Shown piece after piece: positions 23,091 through 33,607 of a stretch of 64,000 nt of DNA. The stretch is from Haemaphysalis longicornis (lineage: Eukaryota; Arthropoda; Arachnida; Ixodida; Ixodidae), in NCBI GenBank assembly GCA_013339765.2, contig JABSTR010001154.1, positions 434,001 through 498,000 on the forward strand. Direction: 5' to 3'. How positions within the stretch are numbered: position 1 is the stretch's first letter; the number at the start of each line of letters is the position of its first letter. A program made the translations under genes and the position numbers. Under the pieces are notes generated by a model. That model searched no databases and had not been told where the DNA came from. It saw only the letters and a program-made list of their open reading frames with translations.

Positions 23091-25560
23091 CTTTCTTTTT
23101 ATTTTTATGAGAGCTTTTCATTCGCACGGAACTCCATTGGTCCGGCTAAGTAAGCGCCCACTTTAAAAATTCTAGGTGTGGGATACACCCTTTGTACGGC
23201 TCACTAAGAGGCCGCAGCGAGGGCCTGCCTGTGCACGGAACTAAGACGGGGGCTCCCGAGGCACGCCTGTGTCCGAGCCCCGGCGGGAGAGGGAAGGGGG
23301 GAGGGGAAACGCGGCGCACGCTGCCGCCGCGGCCGTGCTGTGGATACGGGCCGCGGCGCGCACGCTTCGTCGTTGACCCCCTCCCCCTCGGAACGGCTTT
23401 GAGTGAAACGCGCGGGCAACGCGGGCCATCACACAGATGCGCTAATGGCCAGCGTCGCCCGCTCGGAAATAAAGCCGATGGCCGCGAGCAGCGATCGGAC
23501 AGCGACACGCAGACGCTGCCGCCGATGGTATCGACAGCGCGGGGTGGTTGTCCAGTGTTAGCGCCCTGATGTGGTCTCACGTCGCCACTTAGTGCCCTGA
23601 CACTTGCCGCCTCTTCCCTCTTCTTCCGCGCGACCGGTAGGAGAGAACAAACGATTGGCCCGCGCTTTGGGGGCAGTAACGAAGCAGCTTCAAACGCGAT
23701 AACGCGAACAGGCAGGCAAACGCGCCCGGTATTGTTGAGGAGGAAAAGCCACACGACAACTACTGTAATCCCACCATGCGGCGCCAGTACTGTACACAGG
23801 AGTTTGCGAGGCGTACGAAACCATGCTGTGTGTTTGTGCGTGTGAATGCGCGTGCGTGAGCGGGATCAGTTGCAGGAGTTTGAGCGGAAAGTTGGACCGA
23901 AACGATGCACTCCGCATGTTTCCCTGTAAAGGGTGCTCCACGGCAAGCAGAGTTATATTGTGGTGAAGCTTGCAGGCTACAAAGACTTCAAAGGGCACAA
24001 CGCTTTGCCTGGTCGCGTAGCAGGAAATCTATGAATACGCATTTGATCAAATAGGAAGCGAACTAACCTGTTTTACAAACACTACGATCAGCAAATAAAA
24101 ATTACTTTCCATAAGCCTTGCTGCACCTGCAGATAGTTTACAACCGGAAGAAGGGGATCAAAAGCACACCGCCACATTTCACGAACCGACGTTTAGTACT
24201 TGCCTTGTAAAGTTACGAACTTTTTACAACGGGCGAAACGCGGCATTTAGGAAGCTTTCCAAACTTCTTCGTTAATATATACAAACTTCCCACTAAATTG
24301 GCCCTCTTTCTTTTTTTGTGTGTGCGAGTAGCTGCTTTCGGCAGTCGAATGGGATTTTGCCGTTGCGCGACAACACCGCACGCAAAGCCTAGACTCACGA
24401 CAGAGGACGCATGCCCGTAGAAAAAGAAAAGCGGCGGAAGCAGTACAGAGCCTTGCGTGACACCGTCGTTTTCGGAAGAGGTCGACGCAGAAACGAGCCG
24501 AGCGCCCAAGTGGCTAGCGATCACGGCAGATGCGCGACAACGCAGGCGGCACGCCTGCAGCCAGCTAGATTACAGCCAACTTGCAGTCGCTGCTGGTGGA
24601 AGGACCTCCACTCTTCCCCTAGACATACACGCCCCCCGTCTTTCGCCCCGGCTAGTATATATATAGGCACGCACTCAACACGGTGGCTCACGCAACCCAG
24701 ATCGAAGGCAGCCACTGTACGGCCACTAAAGAGACCTCGAGCCTGGATTCAATCCCACTAGACTTCCACTCTCTCTAAATTTAGGAAGTTGCAAATTTGC
24801 TTCAGACGCCCTTCCTTTGGTTTGACCACACGTCACGAAACATAGCTGAATCCAAGCGCAAATTTCTCCATCCGTCAGTACGTACGTCGGTGCGGGTTTA
24901 CGATTCTTAACCTTGTCGACGGTAGTGATGTGACATTCGTCGGAATGAGGAAGGGACCACGACCATCTTTATCACAGCAATAGCTACGTGTCCCGTATTC
25001 TCTGCGTCAGAGAGGAGCGGATTGTGGACATGCATGTGTCTGCGTTCGCATAACGGCACACATTCCCGTCACTATATTACATGTTCTTCCCTTTGTTTTG
25101 TTCTTTAGTGCAGAAATGGCTAACCCTGATTTCCATTCTTGTCTTATTTTAGACAGCTCTGTCAGTCTCCCGACTCGTATGAGATGCGCCTCCGCGGTGT
25201 CGCACCGCAGAGCCACAAGGCTACGCTTGACTGACAACAAGCAGCGTCTTTGTTACGTATATAGAACAAGTCGCTCCCCCTTTAACGAGGTAGGTTAAGC
25301 CCTTTACCGACCATGGTACAGCACTTGTACGGTACAGCCATCGCTTGATGGTGAACCAGCGTTCATGTAGAGACGTAAAATACGCCGAAAAAAAAGGGGG
25401 GGATATTATTAGTTTACTGAAATTTCATACGACACGAGCGTACCTTGGGCTATAAAAAACATGCATGCACATAGTGTGAGCGCGAAATCTTACATGCCTA
25501 CTCAAAATGCGGAGTTTTAGTATTGTGACTGGTAAACATCCCATCCGCGTTTCGCCGTGA
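23091..25560. other. Unannotated; GC-rich 23.2-23.6 kb
   Basis: No gene recognised. 23190-23600 is CpG-rich and open in several frames on both strands. 23.7-25.5 kb has no visible feature beyond a TATA-like string (separate entry) and a GGATTCAATCCC near 24747, which resembles a B box without a proper A box. Confidence 0.5.
24656..24667 (+). promoter_or_regulatory. Candidate TATA box
   Basis: TATATATATAGG follows a C-rich stretch, and a CACTCAACA start-like motif lies just downstream. No gene is recognised on either side. It may equally be a short (TA)n run. Confidence 0.2.
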
Positions 25561-25580
25561 TCATCATCATCATCATCATC
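25561..25580. repeat. (TCA)7 microsatellite
   Basis: Seven near-perfect TCA units, with more TCATC triplets for 50 bases downstream. Confidence 0.9.
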
Positions 25581-25802
25581 CCATCATTCCTCATCTTTCC
25601 TGACGCGTCATCATCACCACCGTGGTTTGCTCTCTTCTGGCTAGGGTACCGCTCGCCGAATAAACGTCGTCCGTCAACCCTCCGGGCATTGCCTTTCAAT
25701 ATTTCCATTAGTTGAGCATGTCGCAATAAGGTAGATAACCATCCAGCAATAAAATTACAAGATATATGCGGTGAAATTTCAAGAGGAATATACCATTGGA
25801 AT

Positions 25803-25906
25803 GTACGTTAAAGATCCCCAGGTGGTTAAAATTATTCCGAAACCCATCACTACGCCGCGCCTCATAAACTGTGAGGCGCCAGCGCGTTAAACCTCATAAT
25901 CAATCA
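25803..25906 (+). mobile_element. Severely 5'-truncated SINE fragment with 11-bp TSD
   Basis: Only the 3' part of the Ruka-like SINE is present: ACGTTAAAGATCCCCAGG, AAAATTATTCCGAA, the GCGCCTCAT block, GCGCGTTAAACC and an AATCAATCA tail. ACCATTGGAAT flanks it perfectly (25792-25802 and 25907-25917). The duplication abuts the truncated body, so this 104-bp piece inserted as such and was not later deleted. It lacks both polymerase III boxes and is dead on arrival. Confidence 0.92.
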
Positions 25907-25917
25907 ACCATTGGAAT

Positions 25918-27006
25918 CTAGAGATTAGCCACGTGCACCTTGGACGGTTTCGCGCTTGCGCAGATGGCTTTTGCTGGCCCTTTCCACCTACTTTCACTGG
26001 GACAATGTCTCGTCTCAACGCCTCGTCCGGGTAGCGTTTATTGCAGGAGCGGTCAGGGTCAAGCCGCTGGCGGAGACGAAAGTATGGCGTCAGTCCGAAC
26101 TGATCGTTCTCATCCCAGGGAACGTGACGCGTTAACCCGCATTCCAATACTTAGCGGTATGTACAGCTGGCAACTGAGTCCACGATGGCAACAAAGGGCT
26201 TTCTTCGCAAAGTCCGAATGCAACTGGGAAGCCAGTTTCAGCTCGACGTGCGACACTCAATCCACGTCGCGTGCACAGCCGCAATCACACCTTGCGCGCA
26301 TGCGCAGTGCCTCCCGCTATGCTTTGATCACTGCACACAGAGACCGATCGGTCACAGCTTGGCTCGTGCACAGCTAAGGGTGAGACTAACCATGCAACCC
26401 CATAACCGCAGTTCCGGCGACACTTCCGGGCAAGCGCCGTTGGGTACCAACCACGTGGCAAGCCAAGGCGACAGAGTTCTACAGTCGCAGTCAAGGAACA
26501 TTGTGTAGCGTCTATGGTCAAGCACTTCCATCAACGCAACTCACGAAGCAACTGCTTCTATTGCTCTTCGGACGAAGAGCGAACCCTGGGGTCCAATCGG
26601 AGGAACAGGACGAGACGCTTATGACGTTGCACGCTATATAGCAACAACGCAATACAAGAGGGGGCACGCAGACAACGACGTATGCACCTCGCTTTGCCGT
26701 GAGCTTCCGTCGAAGCTGTCTTACGCTCGTATCATGACCAACTTTCCGTGCGTTACGTGTTCGACCACCCCGAGCGAAGCCACCAGCTGTCACGTAGACC
26801 AGACTCGTGTGCGTGCCTGAACACGGATATACGCGTGCAAGTACTCACGTCGCCAGTACGTACGTACTCGAAGCATCCGTTCCACATCGTGTGCTCGCAT
26901 CAAGAACGGTTGGTCACATACGTGGCTGGTATCAGCGACGCACCCAACCGGGCTCCCCGACCACTCCAAATCGTTAGTGCGGCTCCACGGCCGGCCTTTA
27001 CGGATT
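25918..27006. other. Unannotated; weak LTR-like minus-strand segment
   Basis: On the minus strand, 25.92-26.15 kb contains CTGCAATAAACGCTACC, a polyadenylation-like signal followed by a conserved-looking GACGAGGCG stretch, and an open frame of 86 codons. Such an arrangement is seen near the end of some LTRs, but no paired LTR, primer site or gag/pol homology is visible. 26.15-27.0 kb holds only short frames. Confidence 0.35.
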
Positions 27007-27348
27007 TTTGTCAACTTGTTGGTCACATCAGTAGCCATTCTGTCGCTGGGCTTAATTGGCCGGTTTAATTGGCGCAGTCGACAGGCTAATCCACGTGCAC
27101 ATGCGCAGTACTGTCTAGAACACGTCAATATGTAATTGTTTGAAGAATTAAAATGTAGTACGATGTTACCGATGTTGAAAGGACGGAAGGGTCGTACCTT
27201 TCATTTTTAAACATTGATAACATCATGGCACGCTCTGCGCGGCGCGGGGCATGCGCACTTGGATTATCCTATTGGCTGCGCCAATCAAACTGGCGTTTAG
27301 CACAGCTCAGTGACAGAATGGCTGCTGCCAGAACGAATGAGTTGAAAA
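27007..27348. repeat. Long imperfect inverted repeat (fold-back element)
   Basis: The reverse complement of 27007-27108 aligns with 27250-27348. Shared blocks in the same order are TGCGCA, CTTGGATTA/CGTGGATTA, GCTGCGCCAAT/ACTGCGCCAAT, TGACAGAATGGCT/CGACAGAATGGCT and GAGTTGA/AAGTTGA. Nearer the centre GATGTTACCGATGTTGAAAG (27163-27182) pairs with 27199-27224, so the symmetry runs to the middle. The arms are diverged, which suggests an old element or two inverted insertions of one repeat. Both arms translate to loosely similar peptides (ACA-GL, LRQ-N, SDRMA) because of the shared DNA. No transposase is seen. Confidence 0.7.
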
Positions 27349-27942
27349 GATCTTACGTACAGTCAGGGACAAATGAGACGAGACCACAAAAATGTGAACC
27401 AGAACAGGCAAAATCAAAGAATATGAATAGCGGAGATAAAATAATGGCTCGCTAGTTATGTATCTGAAAAGACAGATTTTTCAGTCTTTGTTGCTGCAAT
27501 AACTATTAGCTACGCGACAATTTCACTTGCAGGGAAAGAAATCGCGCTATTTGTGTGTTCTGGTTCATCTTTTCGTGTTCGCGTTTAATTTGTGCATGAC
27601 TGTATAGCCTCAGTGTACACTGCATGCCCAGCTTTATCAACGCAACACGTCTGCGGAGCGTGCGTGACCCCGCAAACGCCGCGTCCAGCGCGCCGCCGGA
27701 GGCCACACACCCGGTGATACTAGGGGCTCCCGTTTCCGGTAGAGCGCGTTTAGGTTCCGCTTCCGTTTCCGTCCCTCAATGCGATACACGTGACGCGAGA
27801 GAGCTCCGGCTCGAACGCGACCTGAACCTGGACGCCGCCCGAGTCCGTCAAAAAACACGCGCGAAATCGTGCTTTGGCATGCACTCACGCATACGAGTTA
27901 TGATCCAGTTCCGAGACCTTTATCGCGGCAATAAATAATTCA
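27349..27942. other. Unannotated
   Basis: No gene or repeat identified. The first 200 bases are AT-richer and the last 250 are GC-richer. Confidence 0.6.
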
Positions 27943-28003
27943 GTTGCCAAAGCTTACCAAACACGTTGCCAAAGCTTACCAAACACGTTCAGTTACCAAA
28001 CAC
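27943..28003. repeat. 22-bp tandem repeat, 2.7 units
   Basis: Two identical copies of a 22-bp unit (GTTGCCAAAGCTTACCAAAC plus AC) are followed by a shortened third unit, GTTCAGTTACCAAACAC. Confidence 0.9.
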
Positions 28004-28423
28004 GAGCACACAGCCCATGGTATATCTTTAACGCCGCGGCTCTTCAGACATACTCGATTACTCCGGTATTTGTCTAGAGTAATCCAGTTTCTCAAATTCT
28101 TGTTGAAAATATTGGAAGAAGTGATACCATAAAATTACACCTAACGATGCTTACCTACATTTAAATTACCTCTAGCCATCTATCGCTTAGCGCTGTAACC
28201 GGGAGTCTAAATGTCCCAAGCAATCCTAATTCGTCAGTTCGTTCACCCTTTCATTTTTGCCTCTCCGATAGAACTGAAATTCAAACTTCGTGCTTGAGGA
28301 GTCGTCCGCGAGTATACAGGTAAGAACGTGTTCGATGGTGAGGTGGGGTAAGCGGGTGGCCGCGCGTCCCCACAAAACTGGTCGCTGCAGCCGATGAAGC
28401 CTACTAAAAGCTCGGCGTCCCAC
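28004..28423. other. Unannotated
   Basis: AT-richer sequence without recognisable features, ending at the SINE cluster. Confidence 0.6.
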
Positions 28424-28433
28424 GTGGCAACCC

Positions 28434-28905
28434 GTCTGATTCACTGACTGTGGGGTTCAACGCGCTGACGCTACACAAGCGACGAGGCGGGGCGTAGTGG
28501 AGGGCTCCGGATTAATTCCGACCACCTGGATATATTTAGCGTGCGTGAACACACGGGCGTTTTCGCTTTTCGCCTCCATGTCGCTGCCGGGAATAGAGCC
28601 CGCTTCTTTGGGCTCAGCAACACAATTGATTTGATTGTTTGAATTTAACGCGCCGACGCACCGCAGGGTGATGAGACGCGCCGTAGTTGAGGGCTCCGGA
28701 TTAATTTCGACCACCTGGGCATATTTAACGTGCGCCGAAATCTCGGACACACGGGCGTTTTTGCTTTCCGCCCCCCTCAGAAAAGCGGCCGCCGCGGCCA
28801 GGAATCGAACCCGCGACCTCGTGCTCATCAGCGCAACGCCTTAGCCACTGAGCCACCGCGGCGGGTCAGCAGCACAATGCCATTGCCACTAAGCCACCGT
28901 GGCGG
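28434..28905 (-). mobile_element. Outer SINE, split by a second SINE
   Basis: A minus-strand Ruka-like SINE interrupted by another copy. Its 3' part (28434-28626) has the AATTAATCCGGAG and CGTTAGCGTG-like body and a mutated B box (GGCTCTATTCC). Its tRNA-like 5' end resumes at 28879 as CATTGCCACTAAGCCACC and runs to GGCGG. GTGGCAACCC flanks the whole unit at 28424-28433 and 28906-28915, a 10-bp target-site duplication for the outer insertion. The outer copy shows more substitutions than the inner one, as expected for the older insertion. Confidence 0.85.
28627..28865 (-). mobile_element. Inner full-length SINE nested in the outer SINE
   Basis: On the minus strand it runs from CCCGCCGCGGTGGCTCAGTG (A-box region), through GCGGGTTCGATTCCTGGC (B box) and the AATTAATCCGGAG body, to a short ATCAAATCA tail. 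The target duplication TCAGCAACACAAT/TCAGCAGCACAAT (28614-28626 and 28866-28878, one mismatch) is itself SINE sequence, because the insertion fell in the tRNA-like head of the outer copy. At about 239 bp it is the same length class as the copy at 3.7 kb. Both polymerase III boxes look intact, so transcription is possible in principle. Confidence 0.92.
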
Positions 28906-28915
28906 GTGGCAACCC

Positions 28916-30491
28916 TTCTACTTTCCTTTACGAAGGAACCGCGCAATGCGACAGCGAATAAGCAGACACGCCGCCGCGAGAACGACGCAAACAGAGCCGC
29001 TTCGGCGCTCATCTGTCTGGCGTCCGCGATTTATGGGCGATTCCTTTCTTCGTCATTCGGAGATCGATTCGAGCGCCGTGAAGGAAGGGGATTGAGCCAC
29101 GCAGAGTGCATAACGCCTTATCGGCAAGGTGCGCGCAGCAAGGGGCGAGATACGGCGAGAAAAGAGAACGCGATGAAGAAAACAGAGCTCTCTTCGGCGA
29201 ACAACATCCTGCCGGCGTAAGTGAACGAAAAAGAAAAAAAAAAGTTCCAGCCTGCAATAAAATAGACAAACGCGCGGTAGACGGCGGAAACAAAGAACGC
29301 GGCGGTAGCCCGCACCTCCCAGGTACGAATGCCTCGGCATGCGGTCGTCATATAATGAGGGGTTACAGTTTTTTTTTTCTTCCTTAAAGTTTGGCGACAT
29401 AAAACGACGTCGCTGAGGGGCACCCGAGGAAAGCAACCACCTGCAGAATAAAACTAGGACGACACTAAGGAGAAACGCACACTGGCGGCCTTCTCACCTG
29501 TGAGGAGCTGAGCGCTAGAAGACCGCGACGGCGAGAAAACAGAAACGTGGCGCACGGCATCGTGCATTGGGAGCATTACCGTGCCGTCCCGGTAGACACA
29601 CTCCCGCCGACTCGCGGGACGATGCTTCCTGACGAATGCGGCGCCACGCTTTCCCAGGGACCCGTGTTTATTGTATACGCGCCTGTAGAAGAAAGAAAAT
29701 TCCTCCCGTAGACTTCGGAAGAAAAAAGAAAAGGAAAAAAAAAAAAAAGGAAAACGAGCGTGTACACACACACACGCACTTCTCGCCGATGGAACAGGAT
29801 CAAAATCACCGTCCGAGAAGGAGCCCCGCGAGAAAGTGCAAAGGAGCGCGGAGAGCGAGCGCATTTCCCGACACACACTCTTGTTCTCGGCGGGAAATCA
29901 AAAAGCTTTCAGATCGTTTTTTGATTGATAGCTTCGGCGGCGGGAAGGCGGAGGAAGTGGCGCCGCCTTGCGGATACGGCACATCGGGGGACTTACGCCG
30001 TATCCCGGGCGGCTTATTTCCGCATACGCGTCGCCCGCAGACGTCAAGAGCGCAGGATGATGGCGGAGGAAGGAGAGAGGGAGAGAGAGAAGTTGGAGGA
30101 GGCGGTGGAGGAGATGAAACCGCACACAGCGTAAGAGGCAAGGAAGGAACTGCATCGAGGCAGACTATAGGGAAGGTTTTTCCGGGTGACGAAAAAAGGA
30201 GAGAGAGAGATGCGTCGTACTGTCTACTCCTTCCCTTTATCCCCGTATTTTTGGCTGGTTTTAACTGAATGAAATCGTCAACCAACGGGCCAGTTTTTAA
30301 CACTGCTGCAATTAACGACGCAATGTAACGCGTGCAAAAAAAAAAAACTGTGGTTGATTCCTCTTTTATAGGAATCGGTAAAACACGAAAGTGAAATCTG
30401 GAGCTGAGCATGATTTGCGGGTCGGCGGCTGTCTTATGAGTGTGCTTGGCGAGCGACGTCCTGCTGGCGGGTAGCTTCGGCAAAGGTGCAC
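28916..30491. other. Unannotated; purine-rich with homopolymers
   Basis: No gene recognised. 29.4-30.2 kb is rich in GAAGAAAA and GGAGGA blocks, including a 14-base A run near 29735. The many overlapping frames follow from this strand bias. There is no domain or splice architecture that I can defend. Confidence 0.5.
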
Positions 30492-30771
30492 TGGCGTCAT
30501 TTCCGTCACGGATATGACGTCAGTGAAGTCTTGGTTTATCCCGGCTTAAAATACTTTGGTGTTAAAATATAAAACCCGAAAACGAACAACCCCAAACATA
30601 ACGTACTCTTTAGCAGGAAAGGTTGCGTACCAACAAGAAGACGCTGTGTGCAGGGGTGCACCCTTTACAGGCAGCTTGCTTCGTTGTTCTGGCGTCACTT
30701 CCGTGACGGGAATGACGTCGCTGAAAGCTTGGTGTATCCAGGGATAAAACACTTTCGTGTTAAAAGAAAAG
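30492..30771 (+). repeat. Diverged direct duplication (~80 bp, ~198-bp period) with CRE-like sites
   Basis: The blocks GGCGTCATTTCCGTCACGG, GACGTCAGTGAAGTCTTGG, TATCCCGG and ACTTTGGTGTTAAAA (30492-30575) recur as GGCGTCACTTCCGTGACGG, GACGTCGCTGAAAGCTTGG, TATCCAGG and ACTTTCGTGTTAAAA (30690-30771). The first copy has a consensus cyclic-AMP response element, TGACGTCA, at 30515-30522; the second has TGACGTCG. This could be a promoter or enhancer duplication or two copies of a dispersed repeat. No adjacent gene is recognised. Confidence 0.7.
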
Positions 30772-32229
30772 AATGTCTCTATCTGCTGCTCACCGAGAGG
30801 GGCTTCACGCTCGCCAAAGAAGGTGTCGAGGCGTCAACATTGTACATCCATGGCCACTGAAGCTGGCGGTAGCGGAAAACGAGCATCGGCGGTCATTTCT
30901 TGCGCAAAAAGCGCCACGGGAAGCTGGTTTCAACATTTTTTTTTTAAATTTCACTTTGCACCTAGAACCTGCGCACGTGCACCTCAATCTATTCGCTAAC
31001 AGCAGAAGCATTTGCTATAAATACCTAGGAATCAAACGTGCAAGCCTGAGGGAATTCAAACTGAAGCGTCTGCAACTGACAGCTGTCGAAAAAAAAAAAA
31101 ATCAATGGTTGCTACCGCGGGGTCTTCTTTAGGGACGGCAAAGTTGCAATCGGACATAAGTCCGCTAACGCGACAACTTTTGTGACCACGTCTTCTCGTG
31201 CCAAGGCAAAAGTACACCGTCTGGCGTTGACACGGGTGATACTTTGTGGCTATACTTACAATGTCTCGTAACCTCAGACCGCAACGGACCAAGGACGTAT
31301 GAAGAATGCAAGCCCTTCAGGTGGCCTTCACGGAAAGCTGCAAGAGGGGATTGCGGCAGCCAGGAAAAAAGCGCGAATTTTAAGAAAACGGGGCCGCCGG
31401 CTCATACAGGCGTGGGTAGCGGCGCATGTGTGCGGGACATTCCATCTGCGCCAACGTTCGTCGCCTCGTAGCGCAGTAGAGATACGCGCCTAAAACAGAA
31501 CAAAGCAGTCCGCCGATCGAAGCCCTCGGCGCGCCGCCGATCCCCGAAGCAAAACGCGGGAGAAATGTTTGGACAACTTTGATAGGAACGCCTCGGCCTT
31601 GCGCTTCACTCGCCGTGCGTTAGTTTTTCTTTACGCGACAAACTTCTGCTCGGCAGGAGCTGTCTGTCGAAATGCGCGCATGCAAATACCGAACAGACGC
31701 AGAGAGCCGAACTCCTGAAGGCATTCGAAGCATACGCATTCACGGAATGCGGTGTGCACGCGGAAATGTGCGGCTGTGTTTTACTATTTTAGTTCTTTTC
31801 TCGTGTTCTTACTATCGCTAACTCCCAGGGCGAATATACGTGAGCGCATTTTTTTTTTTTGGCATGTCGCTGGTATAATGTAGCTTTTGATCGAAGTTTT
31901 GGGCTATAACAGCACGCATCGCTGTGCTCTATGCCCTCGGAGCAAGTTGCCCTGCGAACAGCTATCTCGCCGAATCTCTGAATAAGAAGACTGAATGATA
32001 CATTTATTAAAGTATCAGCTATAATGTAAAAAGCCAACATGCAGGAGCGAATTTCCCGGAACACTTAAGCGCTTCTTACGATGCACATGAATGCAAAAAA
32101 ACTAATGTCCAATTGCCAAACGTGACCTCTTATCAACATCATCATCCTTTTCTCCTCACTTTTTTTTTTTTTTCGCCCTGGTACTCGGCGCATAACAGCG
32201 TTCGCTACTTAATTGCACGTTCAGTCAGC
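30772..32229. other. Unannotated
   Basis: No gene recognised. It includes T10-T12 and A12-A13 runs and a mildly GC-rich part at 31.3-31.6 kb. Short frames on both strands have no motif. Confidence 0.6.
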
Positions 32230-32320
32230 AAGAGTCACGGAGCTGTGCTGCCGTTGGAGACCTGTGCTCGCCTCGGAGGCTCTGGGTTCGACTCCCATGC
32301 CAATTCAAATGCGCAATCAT
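32230..32320 (+). mobile_element. tRNA-like element with B box
   Basis: GAGTCACGGAGCTGTGCTG, then GACCTGTGCTCGCCTCGGAG and a good B box GGTTCGACTCC at 32285-32295, followed by CATGCCAATTCAAATGC. The head resembles a tRNA-derived SINE head more than a tRNA gene, as the cloverleaf does not close. No tail or target duplication is obvious. Confidence 0.45.
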
Positions 32321-33446
32321 TTCTTTTCAACGCAACGACTTCATTATCATTCTTCTTAGCGCATCGGCCATAGTTCCTGTCATTTCTTGCTTACGCGGGA
32401 AGCCAGATTTTCAAGCAACCAAACCAATTTATGCTTTCGTATTAAAACACAGACCATGAGAATACGTACAAACGTTGCTCCGAAAGGTGGAACATAAAAA
32501 TATGCAAAAGGCGGAGAGCGAAAACAGATCCGAGTAACTATAAACAAACATACACCCTCAGTGGCACACTTTTCGCTTACAGCTTAATTTTTTATTATTA
32601 TTTATTCATTTATTACTTCTCCGAACCCAAAACATTTGTGGACGCCGTCCACTCTTTTTTTTCTGGCGCCATTCCCCTCCACTAAGGGGCATGGTTTTCG
32701 TTGGGCACTTTTACTGCGCGGAACTGTTTGGTATACCAAGCATTTCTCTCCTGAAAAGGTCCAACTCCGAATGAATGAATACATGCGCTTATTCGAAAAT
32801 ACCGAAGGCCGGTAGCTTTCTATAAAATTTGACGCGTCAATCTTCCGTTCAACGTTTTCTGTTCTTCATGTTTATTTACCTTGCTATGACTTTGACTGAC
32901 TGCGCAACTATTTTACGGTGTGCCGATTTCCGTCTTTCTAACTCTCTATATTGCTTGCTTCTTATTTGTTCCACGTTCGGAACACGTCCACGTCGGTTTT
33001 GGCGTTAAAATGCTTCGCAATGTCGCATCCCCCCTTCTCCATCCTCCCACACTCTCTGCGAATAAATCGCCTCGCATCTTTACGCGCAGGAGCTGTGTTT
33101 TCCTTTGAAGCACTCCACTTTGAAGGGACAGGGCGCCTAAAGTCAAGGAAACATTTTCAGGTCGGCATTGTGGGCACGTTGGCATTCATTTCATGTCACT
33201 CAATTCATGTATTTATTAGATAATTTTGTTCTCTACAAATATGCAACAAGACGATGAGCAACCTAGTTGAAGCTCAGAAACAAGTTGTGACATCAGGTAA
33301 AACGCGAATTCAGTTAACAAACCCGCTTAAAATGTACAATAGTTAACGCAAGCACAATGTGTTAATGAATGATGAAAACGCACTCATAAACTGCAAGTGG
33401 AGAAACTAAAAAGCAGTATCAATCAAGTAACTGAGTAACTCAGACG
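32321..33446. other. Unannotated, AT-rich
   Basis: One of the more AT-rich parts of the window, with no gene. TTTATTATTATTTATTC-type stretches occur near 32590. Confidence 0.6.
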
Positions 33447-33449
33447 TAA

Positions 33450-33604
33450 AGCTACGTGCACACTAGCGTCAAACTTGCCCTGCCGCCCTGCCGACGGCGC
33501 GGCCAGCGGCGTCGGGCCGCAGCCTTCACTCGCATCGCGGCGCGACGCCGCTGGCGGCCGTCGGCAGGGAGGCACGGCAGTTTGACGCTAGTGTGCACGT
33601 AGCT
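33450..33604. mobile_element. 155-bp fold-back MITE, PIF/Harbinger-like
   Basis: The first 26 bases (starting AGCTACGTGCACACTAGCG) are identical to the reverse complement of the last 26. The arms continue with few gaps for about 65 bp through CCCTGCCGACGGC and CCAGCGGCGTCG, leaving a short centre, so almost the whole element is a hairpin. TAA flanks it on both sides (33447-33449 and 33605-33607). A 3-bp TWA duplication is typical of PIF/Harbinger elements, so that assignment is reasonable but inferred. It has no coding capacity and would need a transposase in trans. The high identity of the ends suggests a fairly young copy. Confidence 0.85.
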
Positions 33605-33607
33605 TAA

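Noticed and set aside
24675..24760. tRNA or SINE head (GTGGCTCACG ... GGATTCAATCCC)
   Set aside because: The A-to-B spacing is too long for a tRNA-derived head, and no body of either SINE family follows.
25561..25640. RTE-type LINE tail on the minus strand at the TCA run
   Set aside because: The GEAF...QW-type C-terminus and short 3' UTR seen at 3.55 kb are absent; it is a plain triplet microsatellite.
28021..28035. ATCTTTAACGCCGC as another SINE fragment
   Set aside because: Only about 9 bases match the SINE body, with no neighbouring blocks, tail or duplication.
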